Source: Xanthomonas sp.
GTDB lineage: Bacteria > Pseudomonadota > Gammaproteobacteria > Xanthomonadales > Xanthomonadaceae
Assembly (NCBI RefSeq): GCF_017163755.1
Contig: NZ_JAFIWC010000001.1
Coordinates: forward strand, 124,001 to 188,000
Direction of reading: 5' to 3'
Length of the DNA stretch: 64,000 nt
A model generated the notes under the pieces. The model was given only the letters and a program-made list of their open reading frames with translations, made no database searches and was not told the origin of the DNA. Below are positions 57,745 through 64,000 of this stretch, piece after piece (position 1 is the stretch's first letter; each line of letters starts with the position of its first letter). A program made the translations under genes and the position numbers.

Positions 57745-57777
57745 CGGGATTGGGAATGGCGGGATTGGGGATTGGCG
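57745..57777 (+). repeat. GGGATTGGGGATTGG intergenic repeat
   Basis: GGGATTGGGAATGGCGGGATTGGGGATTGGC directly after the fimX stop, three GGGATTGG units in a row. Same family as 4507-4543 and 55493-55595. Confidence 0.6.
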
Positions 57778-57804
57778 GAAGCCGCCAACCGTTTCCGACC
57801 CGCA

Positions 57805-57840
57805 CGAAAAAACGCCAGGCCGGTTCCCCGGCCTGGCGTT
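57805..57840 (-). terminator. Terminator between fimX and htpX
   Basis: AACGCCAGGCCGG (57811-57823) and its exact reverse complement (57828-57840) form a 13-bp stem with a TTCC loop. On the minus strand a TTTTTTCG run follows, ending htpX; on the plus strand GTTG follows, so it may serve fimX less well. Confidence 0.88.
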
Positions 57841-57878
57841 GTTGAACCGGGTGGCGGCGCGCAGCCGCCGCTGCGCGG

Positions 57879-58763
57879 TCAGCTCACCGTCGCGTTGACC
57901 TGCAGGGTACGCAGCGCCGAGATGCGCTCGGGCAGCGGCGGATGGCTCATGAACAGCTTGCGCAGGCCCTCGCCCATGCCGCCGGCGATGCCGAACGCCT
58001 GCACCTGCGACGGCAGGGTGTTCTGCCCGTGGTTGAGCTGCAGCCGCTCCAGCGCCGCGATCATCTTGCCGCGGCCGGCCAGGCCGGCGGCGCCGGCGTC
58101 GGCGCGGAACTCGCGGTAGCGCGAGAACCACATCGCGATCATCGTCGCGAACAGGCCGAACACCATCTCCAGCGCGAACACGATGATGTAGTAGGCAAAG
58201 CCGCGGCCGCCCTCGCGATTGCCCGACAACGCGCTGTCGACGACGCCGCCGACCACGCGCGCCAGCACGATCACGAAGGTATTCAGCACGCCTTGCAGCA
58301 GCGCCATCGTCACCATGTCGCCGTTGGCGACGTGGCTGATCTCGTGCGCCAGCACCGCCTCGGCCTCGTCTTCGGTCATGTTCCGCAGCAGGCCGGTGGA
58401 CACGGCGACCAGCGCGTTGTTGCGGTTGGCGCCGGTGGCGAAGGCGTTGATCTCCGGGCCGTCGTACACCGCCACCTCGGGCATGCCGATGCCGGCCGCC
58501 TGCGCCTGGCGCCGTACCGTCTCCAGCAGCCAGCGCTCGGTCTGGCTGCGCGGCTCGGTGATCACCTGCGCGCCTGTGGCGCGCTTGGCCATGAACTTGG
58601 ACAGCAGCAGCGAGATCAGCGAGCCGCCGAAGCCGAAGATCGCGGCCATCACCAGCAGCCCGCCCATCTGGTTGGGGTCGACGCCGAGCACGGACATGAC
58701 AATGCCGGCCAGCACCAGCACCGCCAGATTGGTGATGAGGAACAGGGCGATTCGATTGAACAT
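57879..58763 (-). CDS. htpX: Membrane metalloprotease HtpX
   Basis: 294 residues from ATG 58763. Two N-terminal membrane helices ([37 protein letters not shown]) precede the protease domain. The zinc site is HEISH in [14 protein letters not shown] with the third ligand Glu in FRAD-type [11 protein letters not shown]. The C-terminus has two more helices ([35 protein letters not shown]) and [16 protein letters not shown]. It degrades misfolded membrane proteins under heat and envelope stress. An in-frame ATG at 58868 adds unrelated residues that overlap the divergent gluQ leader. Confidence 0.96.
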   Translation of the reverse strand: MFNRIALFLITNLAVLVLAGIVMSVLGVDPNQMGGLLVMAAIFGFGGSLISLLLSKFMAKRATGAQVITEPRSQTERWLLETVRRQAQAAGIGMPEVAVYDGPEINAFATGANRNNALVAVSTGLLRNMTEDEAEAVLAHEISHVANGDMVTMALLQGVLNTFVIVLARVVGGVVDSALSGNREGGRGFAYYIIVFALEMVFGLFATMIAMWFSRYREFRADAGAAGLAGRGKMIAALERLQLNHGQNTLPSQVQAFGIAGGMGEGLRKLFMSHPPLPERISALRTLQVNATVS

Positions 58764-58866
58764 GTGGAAAGTGCGCTCCGCACGATGGAAGGAAGGACTG
58801 ACGCCGAATCTGCGGCGCGCACCGGTTGAATTCAAGCGCCCACCTGACCGACGATTCAGCTTGCCC

Positions 58867-59766
58867 ATGCCCGACCTTCCCTACCGCGGCCGCTTCGCCC
58901 CCTCGCCGACCGGCCCCTTGCACCTGGGTTCGCTGCTGGCCGCGTTCGGCAGCTGGCTGCTGGCGCGCCGCGCCGGCGGGCAGTGGCTGGTCCGCATCGA
59001 GGACGTGGACCGGCCGCGCAGCGTGCCCGGCGCAGCCGAGCGCCAGCTCGCCACCCTGCACGCCTGCGGGCTGGTGCCGGACGCTCCGGTGCTGCGCCAG
59101 AGCGCGCGCGAGGCGCTCTACCGCGACGCGGCGCAGCGCCTGCTGCAGGCCGGGCTGGCCTTCCATTGCAGTTGCAGCCGCAGCGAACTGGCCGCGCAGG
59201 GCGGCGTGCACCATCGCTGCGTGGCGCGGGCGGCGCGGGCGCGGCCGGCGCTGCGCCTGCGCGTGCCTGCCGGCAGCGTGGTCGGCTTCGACGACGGCGT
59301 CCGCGGCGCGGTGCGCCAGGACGTGCATGCGCAGGTCGGCGACTTCGTGCTGCTGCGCGCCGACGGCTGCTGGGCCTACCAGCTGGCGGTGGTGGTGGAC
59401 GACGCCGCGCAGGGCGTCAGCGACGTGGTCCGCGGCGCCGACCTGCTCGACTCCACGCCGCGGCAGATCCTGCTGCAGCGCGCGCTGGGCCTGCCGACGC
59501 CGCGCTACGCGCACCTGCCGCTGCTGCTGGACCAGCATGGCCGCAAGCTGTCCAAGTCGCAGGCGGCGCTGCCGCTGGACGATGCCGACCCGCTGCCGGC
59601 GCTGCGCGCGGCATGGGCCCTGCTCGGGCAGCCGGCGGCGGCGCTGCGCGGCGCCGGGTCGGTGCCGGCGCTGCTCGGCGCGGCGCTGCGGCACTTCGAC
59701 CCGGCGCGGCTGCCGGGCGTCGACGGCACGCTCGGCGCCGCCCCCGACGACATCAAGGCTGACTAG
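58867..59766 (+). CDS. gluQ: Glutamyl-Q tRNA(Asp) synthetase
   Basis: 299 residues, a truncated glutamyl-tRNA synthetase lacking the anticodon domain, as usual for YadB/GluQ-RS. HIGH-type motif [11 protein letters not shown], zinc-binding [20 protein letters not shown], and KLSKSQ (KMSKS-type) are in order, with [20 protein letters not shown] between. It glutamylates queuosine at position 34 of tRNA(Asp). Overlapping the htpX leader on the other strand, it starts 103 bp from htpX ATG. Confidence 0.95.
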   Translation: MPDLPYRGRFAPSPTGPLHLGSLLAAFGSWLLARRAGGQWLVRIEDVDRPRSVPGAAERQLATLHACGLVPDAPVLRQSAREALYRDAAQRLLQAGLAFHCSCSRSELAAQGGVHHRCVARAARARPALRLRVPAGSVVGFDDGVRGAVRQDVHAQVGDFVLLRADGCWAYQLAVVVDDAAQGVSDVVRGADLLDSTPRQILLQRALGLPTPRYAHLPLLLDQHGRKLSKSQAALPLDDADPLPALRAAWALLGQPAAALRGAGSVPALLGAALRHFDPARLPGVDGTLGAAPDDIKAD

Positions 59767-59818
59767 AATCCCGTATCGGCCGCATCGCGGCTGCCCTTTT
59801 TCCTTCCGGAGCGAATTC

Positions 59819-60559
59819 ATGACATCACGCGTTGCGCTGGTTACCGGCGGTACCGGCGGCATAGGAACCGCGATCTGCCAGCGCCTGGCCGAGCAAGGCC
59901 ACCGCGTCGCCAGCAACTACCGCGACCAGGCCAAGGCGCTGGCCTGGCAGCAGCGCATGCGCGAGCGCGGCCACGAGATCACCCTGGTGGCCGGCGACGT
60001 CGCCTCGCCCGAGCACGCGCAGGCGCTGGTGCGCGAGGTGGAGCAGCAGCTGGGGCCGATCGAGGTGCTGGTCAACAACGCCGGCATCACTCGCGACACC
60101 ACCTTCCACAAGATGACCGCCGAGCAGTGGCACGAGGTGATCAACACCAACCTCAACTCGGTGTTCAACGTCACCCGCCCGGTGATCGAAGGCATGCGCA
60201 AGCAACGCTGGGGCCGGGTCATCCAGATCAGCTCGATCAACGGCCTGAAGGGCCAGTACGGCCAGGCCAACTACGCCGCGGCCAAGGCCGGCATGCACGG
60301 CTTCACCATTTCCCTGGCGCGCGAGAACGCCGGCTTCGGCATCACCGTCAACACCGTCTCGCCCGGCTACGTGGCCACCGACATGGTGATGGCGGTACCG
60401 GAAGAGGTGCGCGCCAAGATCATCGCCGACATCCCCACCGGGCGCCTGGGCAAGCCGGAGGAGATCGCCTACGCGGTGGCGTTCCTGGTCGCCGAGGAGG
60501 CCGCATGGATCACCGGTTCGAACCTGGACATCAACGGCGGCCACCACATGGGCTGGTAG
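59819..60559 (+). CDS. phbB: Acetoacetyl-CoA reductase
   Basis: 246 residues, SDR family. The NADPH site is VALVTGGTGGIGTAI, then NNAGIT, the catalytic Ser in ISSINGLKGQYGQANYAAAK with YxxxK, and VSPGYVATDMVM. NADPH-linked reduction of acetoacetyl-CoA to (R)-3-hydroxybutyryl-CoA supplies polyhydroxybutyrate synthesis. GGAG lies 8 nt before the ATG. phaR follows, as expected for PHB metabolism. Other 3-oxoacyl reductases (FabG-like) are close relatives. Confidence 0.92.
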   Translation: MTSRVALVTGGTGGIGTAICQRLAEQGHRVASNYRDQAKALAWQQRMRERGHEITLVAGDVASPEHAQALVREVEQQLGPIEVLVNNAGITRDTTFHKMTAEQWHEVINTNLNSVFNVTRPVIEGMRKQRWGRVIQISSINGLKGQYGQANYAAAKAGMHGFTISLARENAGFGITVNTVSPGYVATDMVMAVPEEVRAKIIADIPTGRLGKPEEIAYAVAFLVAEEAAWITGSNLDINGGHHMGW

Positions 60560-60611
60560 GGCGCCTGAACCGCTCAGGCGGTAGCGGCGGGTCGAGGTAA
60601 CGCTACCGCCC

Positions 60612-60719
60612 ATGCTGCGCCTTGGGATAATTATGCTGCGCAGCATTTTTTCCGGCCTGCGCCCCGCCGATCCTGGCTTTTGGCGGTTGCAAGCCCTGCT
60701 GCGCTGCGCCATGCTGCGC
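60612..60719 (+). promoter_or_regulatory. Three ATGCTGCGC sites upstream of phaR, including a palindrome
   Basis: ATGCTGCGC occurs at 60612, 60633 and 60711 in the phbB-phaR gap. The first two are 21 bp apart, two helical turns. The middle one is part of the 14-bp palindrome ATGCTGCGCAGCAT (60633-60646) followed by TTTTTT. PhaR-type repressors are known to bind CTGC/GCAG motifs, so autoregulation is plausible. The palindrome plus T-run could instead terminate phbB. Confidence 0.5.
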
Positions 60720-60745
60720 GCCTACCGTCAACGAGCGATCGCTTC

Positions 60746-61267
60746 ATGGCTGAGATTCGCATCATCAAGAAGTACCCCAATCGCCGCCTCTACGACACCG
60801 AGATTTCGAGCTACATCACCATAGAAGACGTCCGCCAGCTGATCATCGACGGCGAGGAATTCGAGGTCCGCGACGCCAAGACCGGCGAAGACCTCAGCCG
60901 TGCGGTGCTGCTGCAGATCATCGCCGACCAGGAACAGGACGGCGAGCCGATGCTGTCCACCCAGCTGCTGAGCCAGATCATCCGCTTCTACGGCGACTCG
61001 CTGCAGGGCTTCATGGGCAACTACCTGGAGCGCAGCATGCAGGTGTTCCTGGACCAGCAGCAGCAGTTCCGCCAGCAGATGGGCAACCTGCTCGGGCAGA
61101 CCCCGTGGACGATGATGAACCAGCTGACCGAGCGCAACCTGGAGCTGTGGCAGGAATTCCAGCGCAACCTCGGTACCGGCTTCGGCCGTCCCGCCGCCGG
61201 CGCGCCCAAGCCCACCGCCGCCGAACCGCCGACCGCCGGCGCCGCGCCGAAGTCGCGCGCCCGCTGA
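60746..61267 (+). CDS. phaR: Polyhydroxyalkanoate synthesis repressor PhaR
   Basis: 173 residues from ATG 60746. The N-terminal PHB/PHA accumulation DNA-binding domain reads RIIKKYPNRRLYDTEISSYI and VRQLIIDGEEFEVRDAKTGE, then DLSRAVLLQIIADQEQDGEP; the helical part (STQLLSQIIRFYGDSLQGFM, NYLERSMQVFLDQQQQFRQQ) continues to about 140. It represses phasin and its own gene and binds polymer. The Pro-Ala tail is typical. Upstream ATG 60680 gives extra non-conserved residues and was rejected. Confidence 0.93.
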   Translation: MAEIRIIKKYPNRRLYDTEISSYITIEDVRQLIIDGEEFEVRDAKTGEDLSRAVLLQIIADQEQDGEPMLSTQLLSQIIRFYGDSLQGFMGNYLERSMQVFLDQQQQFRQQMGNLLGQTPWTMMNQLTERNLELWQEFQRNLGTGFGRPAAGAPKPTAAEPPTAGAAPKSRAR

Positions 61268-61277
61268 GCGAACGTCA

Positions 61278-61301
61278 GGCCGGCGTCCACGGACGCCGGC
61301 C
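61278..61301. terminator. Hairpin between phaR and the TraB/GumN gene
   Basis: GGCCGGCGTCC and GGACGCCGGCC are exact reverse complements with two bases between. The two converging genes end on either side (61267 and 61313). No clear T-run, but a C-rich run follows. Confidence 0.5.
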
Positions 61302-61312
61302 GCCCCCCCGCC

Positions 61313-62275
61313 TCAGCGCGATCGCGCCTGCGGCTGGCAGCCCGAACAGATCCGCTCCACCTTGTAGCCGCGCGCGCGCAGCCGCTCGACCACGCCTTCG
61401 GGCCCGAGCAGGTGCAAGGCGCCGACCACCACCAACGTATCGCCCTGCCCGTCGCGCAGGCGCTGCTCCAGCCGCGGCATCCACGCCTGGTTGCGCTCGA
61501 CGTTGATGCGCTGGTACAGCCGCGGGTACTCGCGCTTCATCTCCGCGCCCATCTCGTCCCACAGCTGGCGATCGTCGCCGCGGCGCCATGCATCGTGCAG
61601 GCGCTGGGTCTGCGCCGGCCCCTGCTCGGCCTCTTCCAGCGCCTCGGCGAGCAGTTGCCGCTGTTCGAGCGGGTCCATGCCGTCGAGCATGGCGATCTGC
61701 GCCTGCGCAGTCTCCAATCCCTCGACCGGCTTGCCGGCCTGCACCGCCAGATCCATGAAGTGCCGGTCCAGGCCGGCATCGGCATCCAGGCCCATCGCCT
61801 TCATTTCGGCGATGCTGATGCTCAGGCCGACGAACCAGGCCTCGAAACCGCTCATCTGCGCCAGCGGCAGCGCGTGGCTGGACGCGTAGTCGCGCAGCCG
61901 CTGCCAGGTGGCCGGGTCCAGGTCGTCCTGCAGGCGCTTGCCGTCGCGGCGCTGCGCGGCCTGCAGCATCTGCGCGGCCAGCTGCGGCGAGGCCACGTCC
62001 TGCGGCGACAGCTCGAACAGCAGGCGCGGCGACGCCGCGTAGGCTGCGTCGACCTCGCTCGCCAGCGGGTAGTCGTCCGGCTTGAGCAGGTGGAACGAAC
62101 CCAGCAGGTACAGCGCGCCGCGCGGGCCGCTGGCCTTCCACAGCAGCGGCGTCGGCGCGTTGGCCTGGGCGGCGGGCACCGCGACCGGCAGCGGCGTGCG
62201 CGCCAGCGCCGGCGCGGCGACCAGCAGGGACAGGCTCAGCAGCGCGCCATGCAGCACGCGGAACATCGAATTCAT
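61313..62275 (-). CDS. TraB/GumN family secreted protein
   Basis: 320 residues with a signal peptide (MNSMFRVLHGALLSLSLLVA, APALA). The TraB/PrgY/GumN fold begins LLWKASGPRGALYLLGSFHL with the conserved G-S-x-H, then LFELSPQ (ELSP) and ends GDTLVVVGALHLLGPEGVVE with VGALHL. These motifs suggest a metal-dependent protease-like (Tiki) active site with His and Glu. GumN is in the xanthan cluster of Xanthomonas but its role is unclear; this copy is not in that cluster. It is the last gene of the mutL-DUF1684 operon (13 bp gap). Confidence 0.92.
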   Translation of the reverse strand: MNSMFRVLHGALLSLSLLVAAPALARTPLPVAVPAAQANAPTPLLWKASGPRGALYLLGSFHLLKPDDYPLASEVDAAYAASPRLLFELSPQDVASPQLAAQMLQAAQRRDGKRLQDDLDPATWQRLRDYASSHALPLAQMSGFEAWFVGLSISIAEMKAMGLDADAGLDRHFMDLAVQAGKPVEGLETAQAQIAMLDGMDPLEQRQLLAEALEEAEQGPAQTQRLHDAWRRGDDRQLWDEMGAEMKREYPRLYQRINVERNQAWMPRLEQRLRDGQGDTLVVVGALHLLGPEGVVERLRARGYKVERICSGCQPQARSR

Positions 62276-62288
62276 GCGCGGGTCTCTC

Positions 62289-63215
62289 TCAATGCGGCGC
62301 GGCCGCGTACTTCTCGCCGGCGTCCACCCGCAGCTCCAGGCGGTTCTCCGGCGGCGGCAACGGGCAGGTGGCGAAGGCGGTGAACGCGCACGGCGGGTTG
62401 TAGGCGCGGTTGAAGTCCAGCACCACCTTGCCGTCGGCGCCGGGCGCCGGCACGTCCAGGAAACGGCCGGCGGGATAGCTGCCGCGGCCGCTGCTGCGGT
62501 CGGCGAACACCACGAACAGCGCGCGCCCCGGTTCGCCGATCGCCTCCAGGCGGTAGCGGTGGCCGTCGCGGTCGAACTCCACCGCGCCGGCATTGGGCAT
62601 GTCGGTGGATACGCCGATGATGTCGATCACCGGCATGGTCTTGCCCACGGCGTTGGGCACGAAGCGGCCGACGATGCGCCAGCCTTCGTCGAGCGGCCAG
62701 TAGCTCAGGCCGGCGAACGCGGTGCGCGTCGGCGCGTCGGCGTGCTTGACCCGCAGCGCATAGCGGCCGCCACGCTGGATCAGGCTCAGCTGGCCCTTGC
62801 CTGCGTCGAAGCCGATCACGGTCGGCCCAGCATCGTGATCGCTGTACAAGCGCACCTGCCGCTGCAGCGGCTTGCCGTCCAGGGTCAGCGCCGCGCCCGG
62901 CTCGGGGCGGAAGAACACCTGGCCGTTCTGGCTGGACACCAGGCCCATCCGCGCCGGGCCCACGGCCAGGCGGATGCCGCTGCCGGGGCCGCTGCCGATG
63001 TAGTGCTGCTTCAGCTCCAGCCAGTGCAGGCCGACCAGGCTGGTCCAGCCGTCCGCCGCCTGCAGTTCGTGCAGACGCTGCTCGCGCCACACCTGGTGGT
63101 CGGCGAGGAACGCCTTGTCGGCGACCTTCGCCGGCGCCGGCGCCGGCTCGCGCCCGCAGCCGGCCAGCAACATCGCGCCCGCCAGCAGCGCCGCGCGCCT
63201 GCCTCGGTTTCCCAT
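62289..63215 (-). CDS. DUF1684 domain lipoprotein
   Basis: 308 residues. Lipoprotein signal [19 protein letters not shown] followed by C20 (lipobox LAGC). The DUF1684 region: FLADHQVWREQRLHELQAAD, WTSLVGLHWLELKQHYIGSG, FAGLSYWPLDEGWRIVGRF, VIDIIGVSTDMPNAGAVEFD, FADRSSGRGSYPAGRFLDV and FNRAYNPPCAFTAFATCPLP. Function unknown; a hydrolase- or calycin-like sheet is predicted by composition only. Its ATG overlaps the mutL stop by one base (TGATG), so it is translationally coupled to mutL. Confidence 0.92.
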   Translation of the reverse strand: MGNRGRRAALLAGAMLLAGCGREPAPAPAKVADKAFLADHQVWREQRLHELQAADGWTSLVGLHWLELKQHYIGSGPGSGIRLAVGPARMGLVSSQNGQVFFRPEPGAALTLDGKPLQRQVRLYSDHDAGPTVIGFDAGKGQLSLIQRGGRYALRVKHADAPTRTAFAGLSYWPLDEGWRIVGRFVPNAVGKTMPVIDIIGVSTDMPNAGAVEFDRDGHRYRLEAIGEPGRALFVVFADRSSGRGSYPAGRFLDVPAPGADGKVVLDFNRAYNPPCAFTAFATCPLPPPENRLELRVDAGEKYAAAPH

Positions 63216-64000
63216 CACCGCCCCCGTAAGAACCAACGATCGATCTCGCCAAGCGTGAAGCGCGCCCAGGTCGGACGCCCATGATTGCACTGCCCGGAGC
63301 GCTCGGTGGCCTCCATGTCGCGCAGCAGCGCGTTCATTTCCGGCACGGTCAGGCGCCGGTTGGCGCGCACCGCGCCGTGGCAGGCCATCGTCGACAGCAA
63401 TTCGTCGCGCGCGCCGGCCACGCGGCCGCTGTGGCCGTGTTCGCGCAGGTCGGTGAGCACGTCGCGCAGCAGCGCCTCCGGCTCGGCGTTGGCCAGCAGC
63501 GCCGGAATGCTGCGTACGTGCAGCGACTGCGGGCCGCTGCGGGTGATCTCGAAGCCGAGCTGGCTCAGCGTCTGCGCTTCGCGCTCGGCGGTGTCGGCGT
63601 CGCGTTCGCCCACCGCCAGGGTGATCGGCACCAGCAGCGGCTGCGCGTGCAGGCCGATGCCGTCGTGCGCGGTCTTCAGCCGTTCGTAGCCGATGCGCTC
63701 GTGCGCGGCGTGCATGTCGACCACGATCAGCCCTTCGGCGTTCTCGGCCAGGATGTAGATGCCGTGCAGCTGTGCGATCGCATAGCCCAGCGGCGGCACG
63801 CCGCTGTCGGCGGAGGTGGCCGGCAGTCCGCCGCCGTCCTGCGCCAGCGACGGCATCGTCGCGGCGCCGTCGCCGGAAGGCGCCGCATACAGCGCGGCAT
63901 ACGCGGCCGGCGCCTCGTTGATGCGCAGCCCCAGCGGCGACTGCGCCGGGCGCCACTGCGCGCCATAGCCGTTGCCGCCACCGCTGCCATGGCCGGCGTA
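63215..64000 (-). CDS. mutL: DNA mismatch repair protein MutL, C-terminal part
   Basis: The 262 codons visible carry the MutL C-terminal dimerisation and endonuclease domain. The motif [12 protein letters not shown] fits DQHAx2Ex4E, the metal site of MutL nucleases found in organisms without Mut[15 protein letters not shown] corresponds to the CPHGRP zinc motif (Asn for Pro), and [12 protein letters not shown] to the ACR-type motif. The gene enters from the right edge, so the ATPase half lies outside. It lies upstream of DUF1684 and TraB/GumN genes in one operon. Confidence 0.93.
   Translation of the reverse strand, partial: YAGHGSGGGNGYGAQWRPAQSPLGLRINEAPAAYAALYAAPSGDGAATMPSLAQDGGGLPATSADSGVPPLGYAIAQLHGIYILAENAEGLIVVDMHAAHERIGYERLKTAHDGIGLHAQPLLVPITLAVGERDADTAEREAQTLSQLGFEITRSGPQSLHVRSIPALLANAEPEALLRDVLTDLREHGHSGRVAGARDELLSTMACHGAVRANRRLTVPEMNALLRDMEATERSGQCNHGRPTWARFTLGEIDRWFLRGR

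Noticed and set aside
54066..57788. 1240-codon minus-strand frame over yaeQ, YhiN and fimX
   Set aside because: Shadow of three well-recognised plus-strand genes; no motif of its own.
60633..60652. Palindrome plus T-run as a certain terminator of phbB
   Set aside because: The stem is only 5 bp with a 4-nt loop, and the same motif recurs without T-run, so an operator is at least as likely.

Overview
The window is a high-G+C (visibly about 70%), densely packed chromosomal segment. Gene content points to the Xanthomonadaceae, most likely Xanthomonas: a FimX-type REC-PAS-GGDEF-EAL protein, a TraB/GumN-family protein, phbB-phaR, a MutL with an endonuclease motif, a Reg_prop hybrid sensor beside glycoside hydrolases, and the short intergenic GGGATTGGGGATT and GTAGGAGCGGCTTCAG repeats common in that family. 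I see no rRNA, tRNA, insertion sequence, integrase or CRISPR array. Most of it is core genome with a few accessory patches.

Layout. 1-8.6 kb: 5' part of a glutathione transferase gene, class I fumarase, an ECF41-type sigma factor with its CxxC (AhpD/CMD-like) partner and two matching promoters, an amidinotransferase-fold hydrolase, an ABC exporter, a PQQ-type sugar dehydrogenase and ferredoxin-NADP reductase behind a Fur-like box. 8.6-22.7 kb: glutathione peroxidase, a secreted amidohydrolase, M3 peptidase, a cyclopropane synthase-like enzyme, a DUF3298 lipoprotein, GNAT, rhomboid protease, POT peptide transporter and a secreted M14 peptidase. 22.7-30.4 kb: a secreted fusion of an endonuclease/exonuclease/phosphatase (EEP) domain with a family 3 glycoside hydrolase, a tandem EEP paralogue that has lost catalytic residues, and a convergent two-component system. 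30.5-32.4 kb: DoxX-like protein, AraC regulator, superoxide dismutase.

32.5-38.6 kb is the most interesting block. A tightly spaced minus-strand operon encodes a PspA/IM30 (ESCRT-III-like) protein, a AAA+ ATPase with a Vps4-like pore loop and a degenerate N-terminal AAA-like half, a two-TM coiled-coil protein, and a membrane-anchored solute-binding protein fused to a peptidoglycan-binding OmpA domain. The parts suggest a trans-envelope membrane-remodelling or stress-sensing machine. A secreted barnase-like RNase and its barstar inhibitor diverge from the same intergenic region.

39-51.9 kb: Uup ABC-F ATPase, DbpA helicase, a small A+T-rich insert with a gene remnant between dbpA and apt, an RND efflux operon with divergent TetR regulator, SelO, a second glutathione transferase, and a cold-shock protein. 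52-64 kb: YaiI, a pseudouridine synthase, YaeQ, a YhiN-type flavoprotein, FimX, HtpX, GluQ-RS, phbB-phaR with repeated ATGCTGCGC sites, and a mutL (3' part)-DUF1684-TraB/GumN operon running off the right edge.

Limits: all product calls come from reading motifs and recalled family features; no database search was run. Starts were chosen from Shine-Dalgarno spacing, signal peptides and neighbour overlap and could be off by a few codons.
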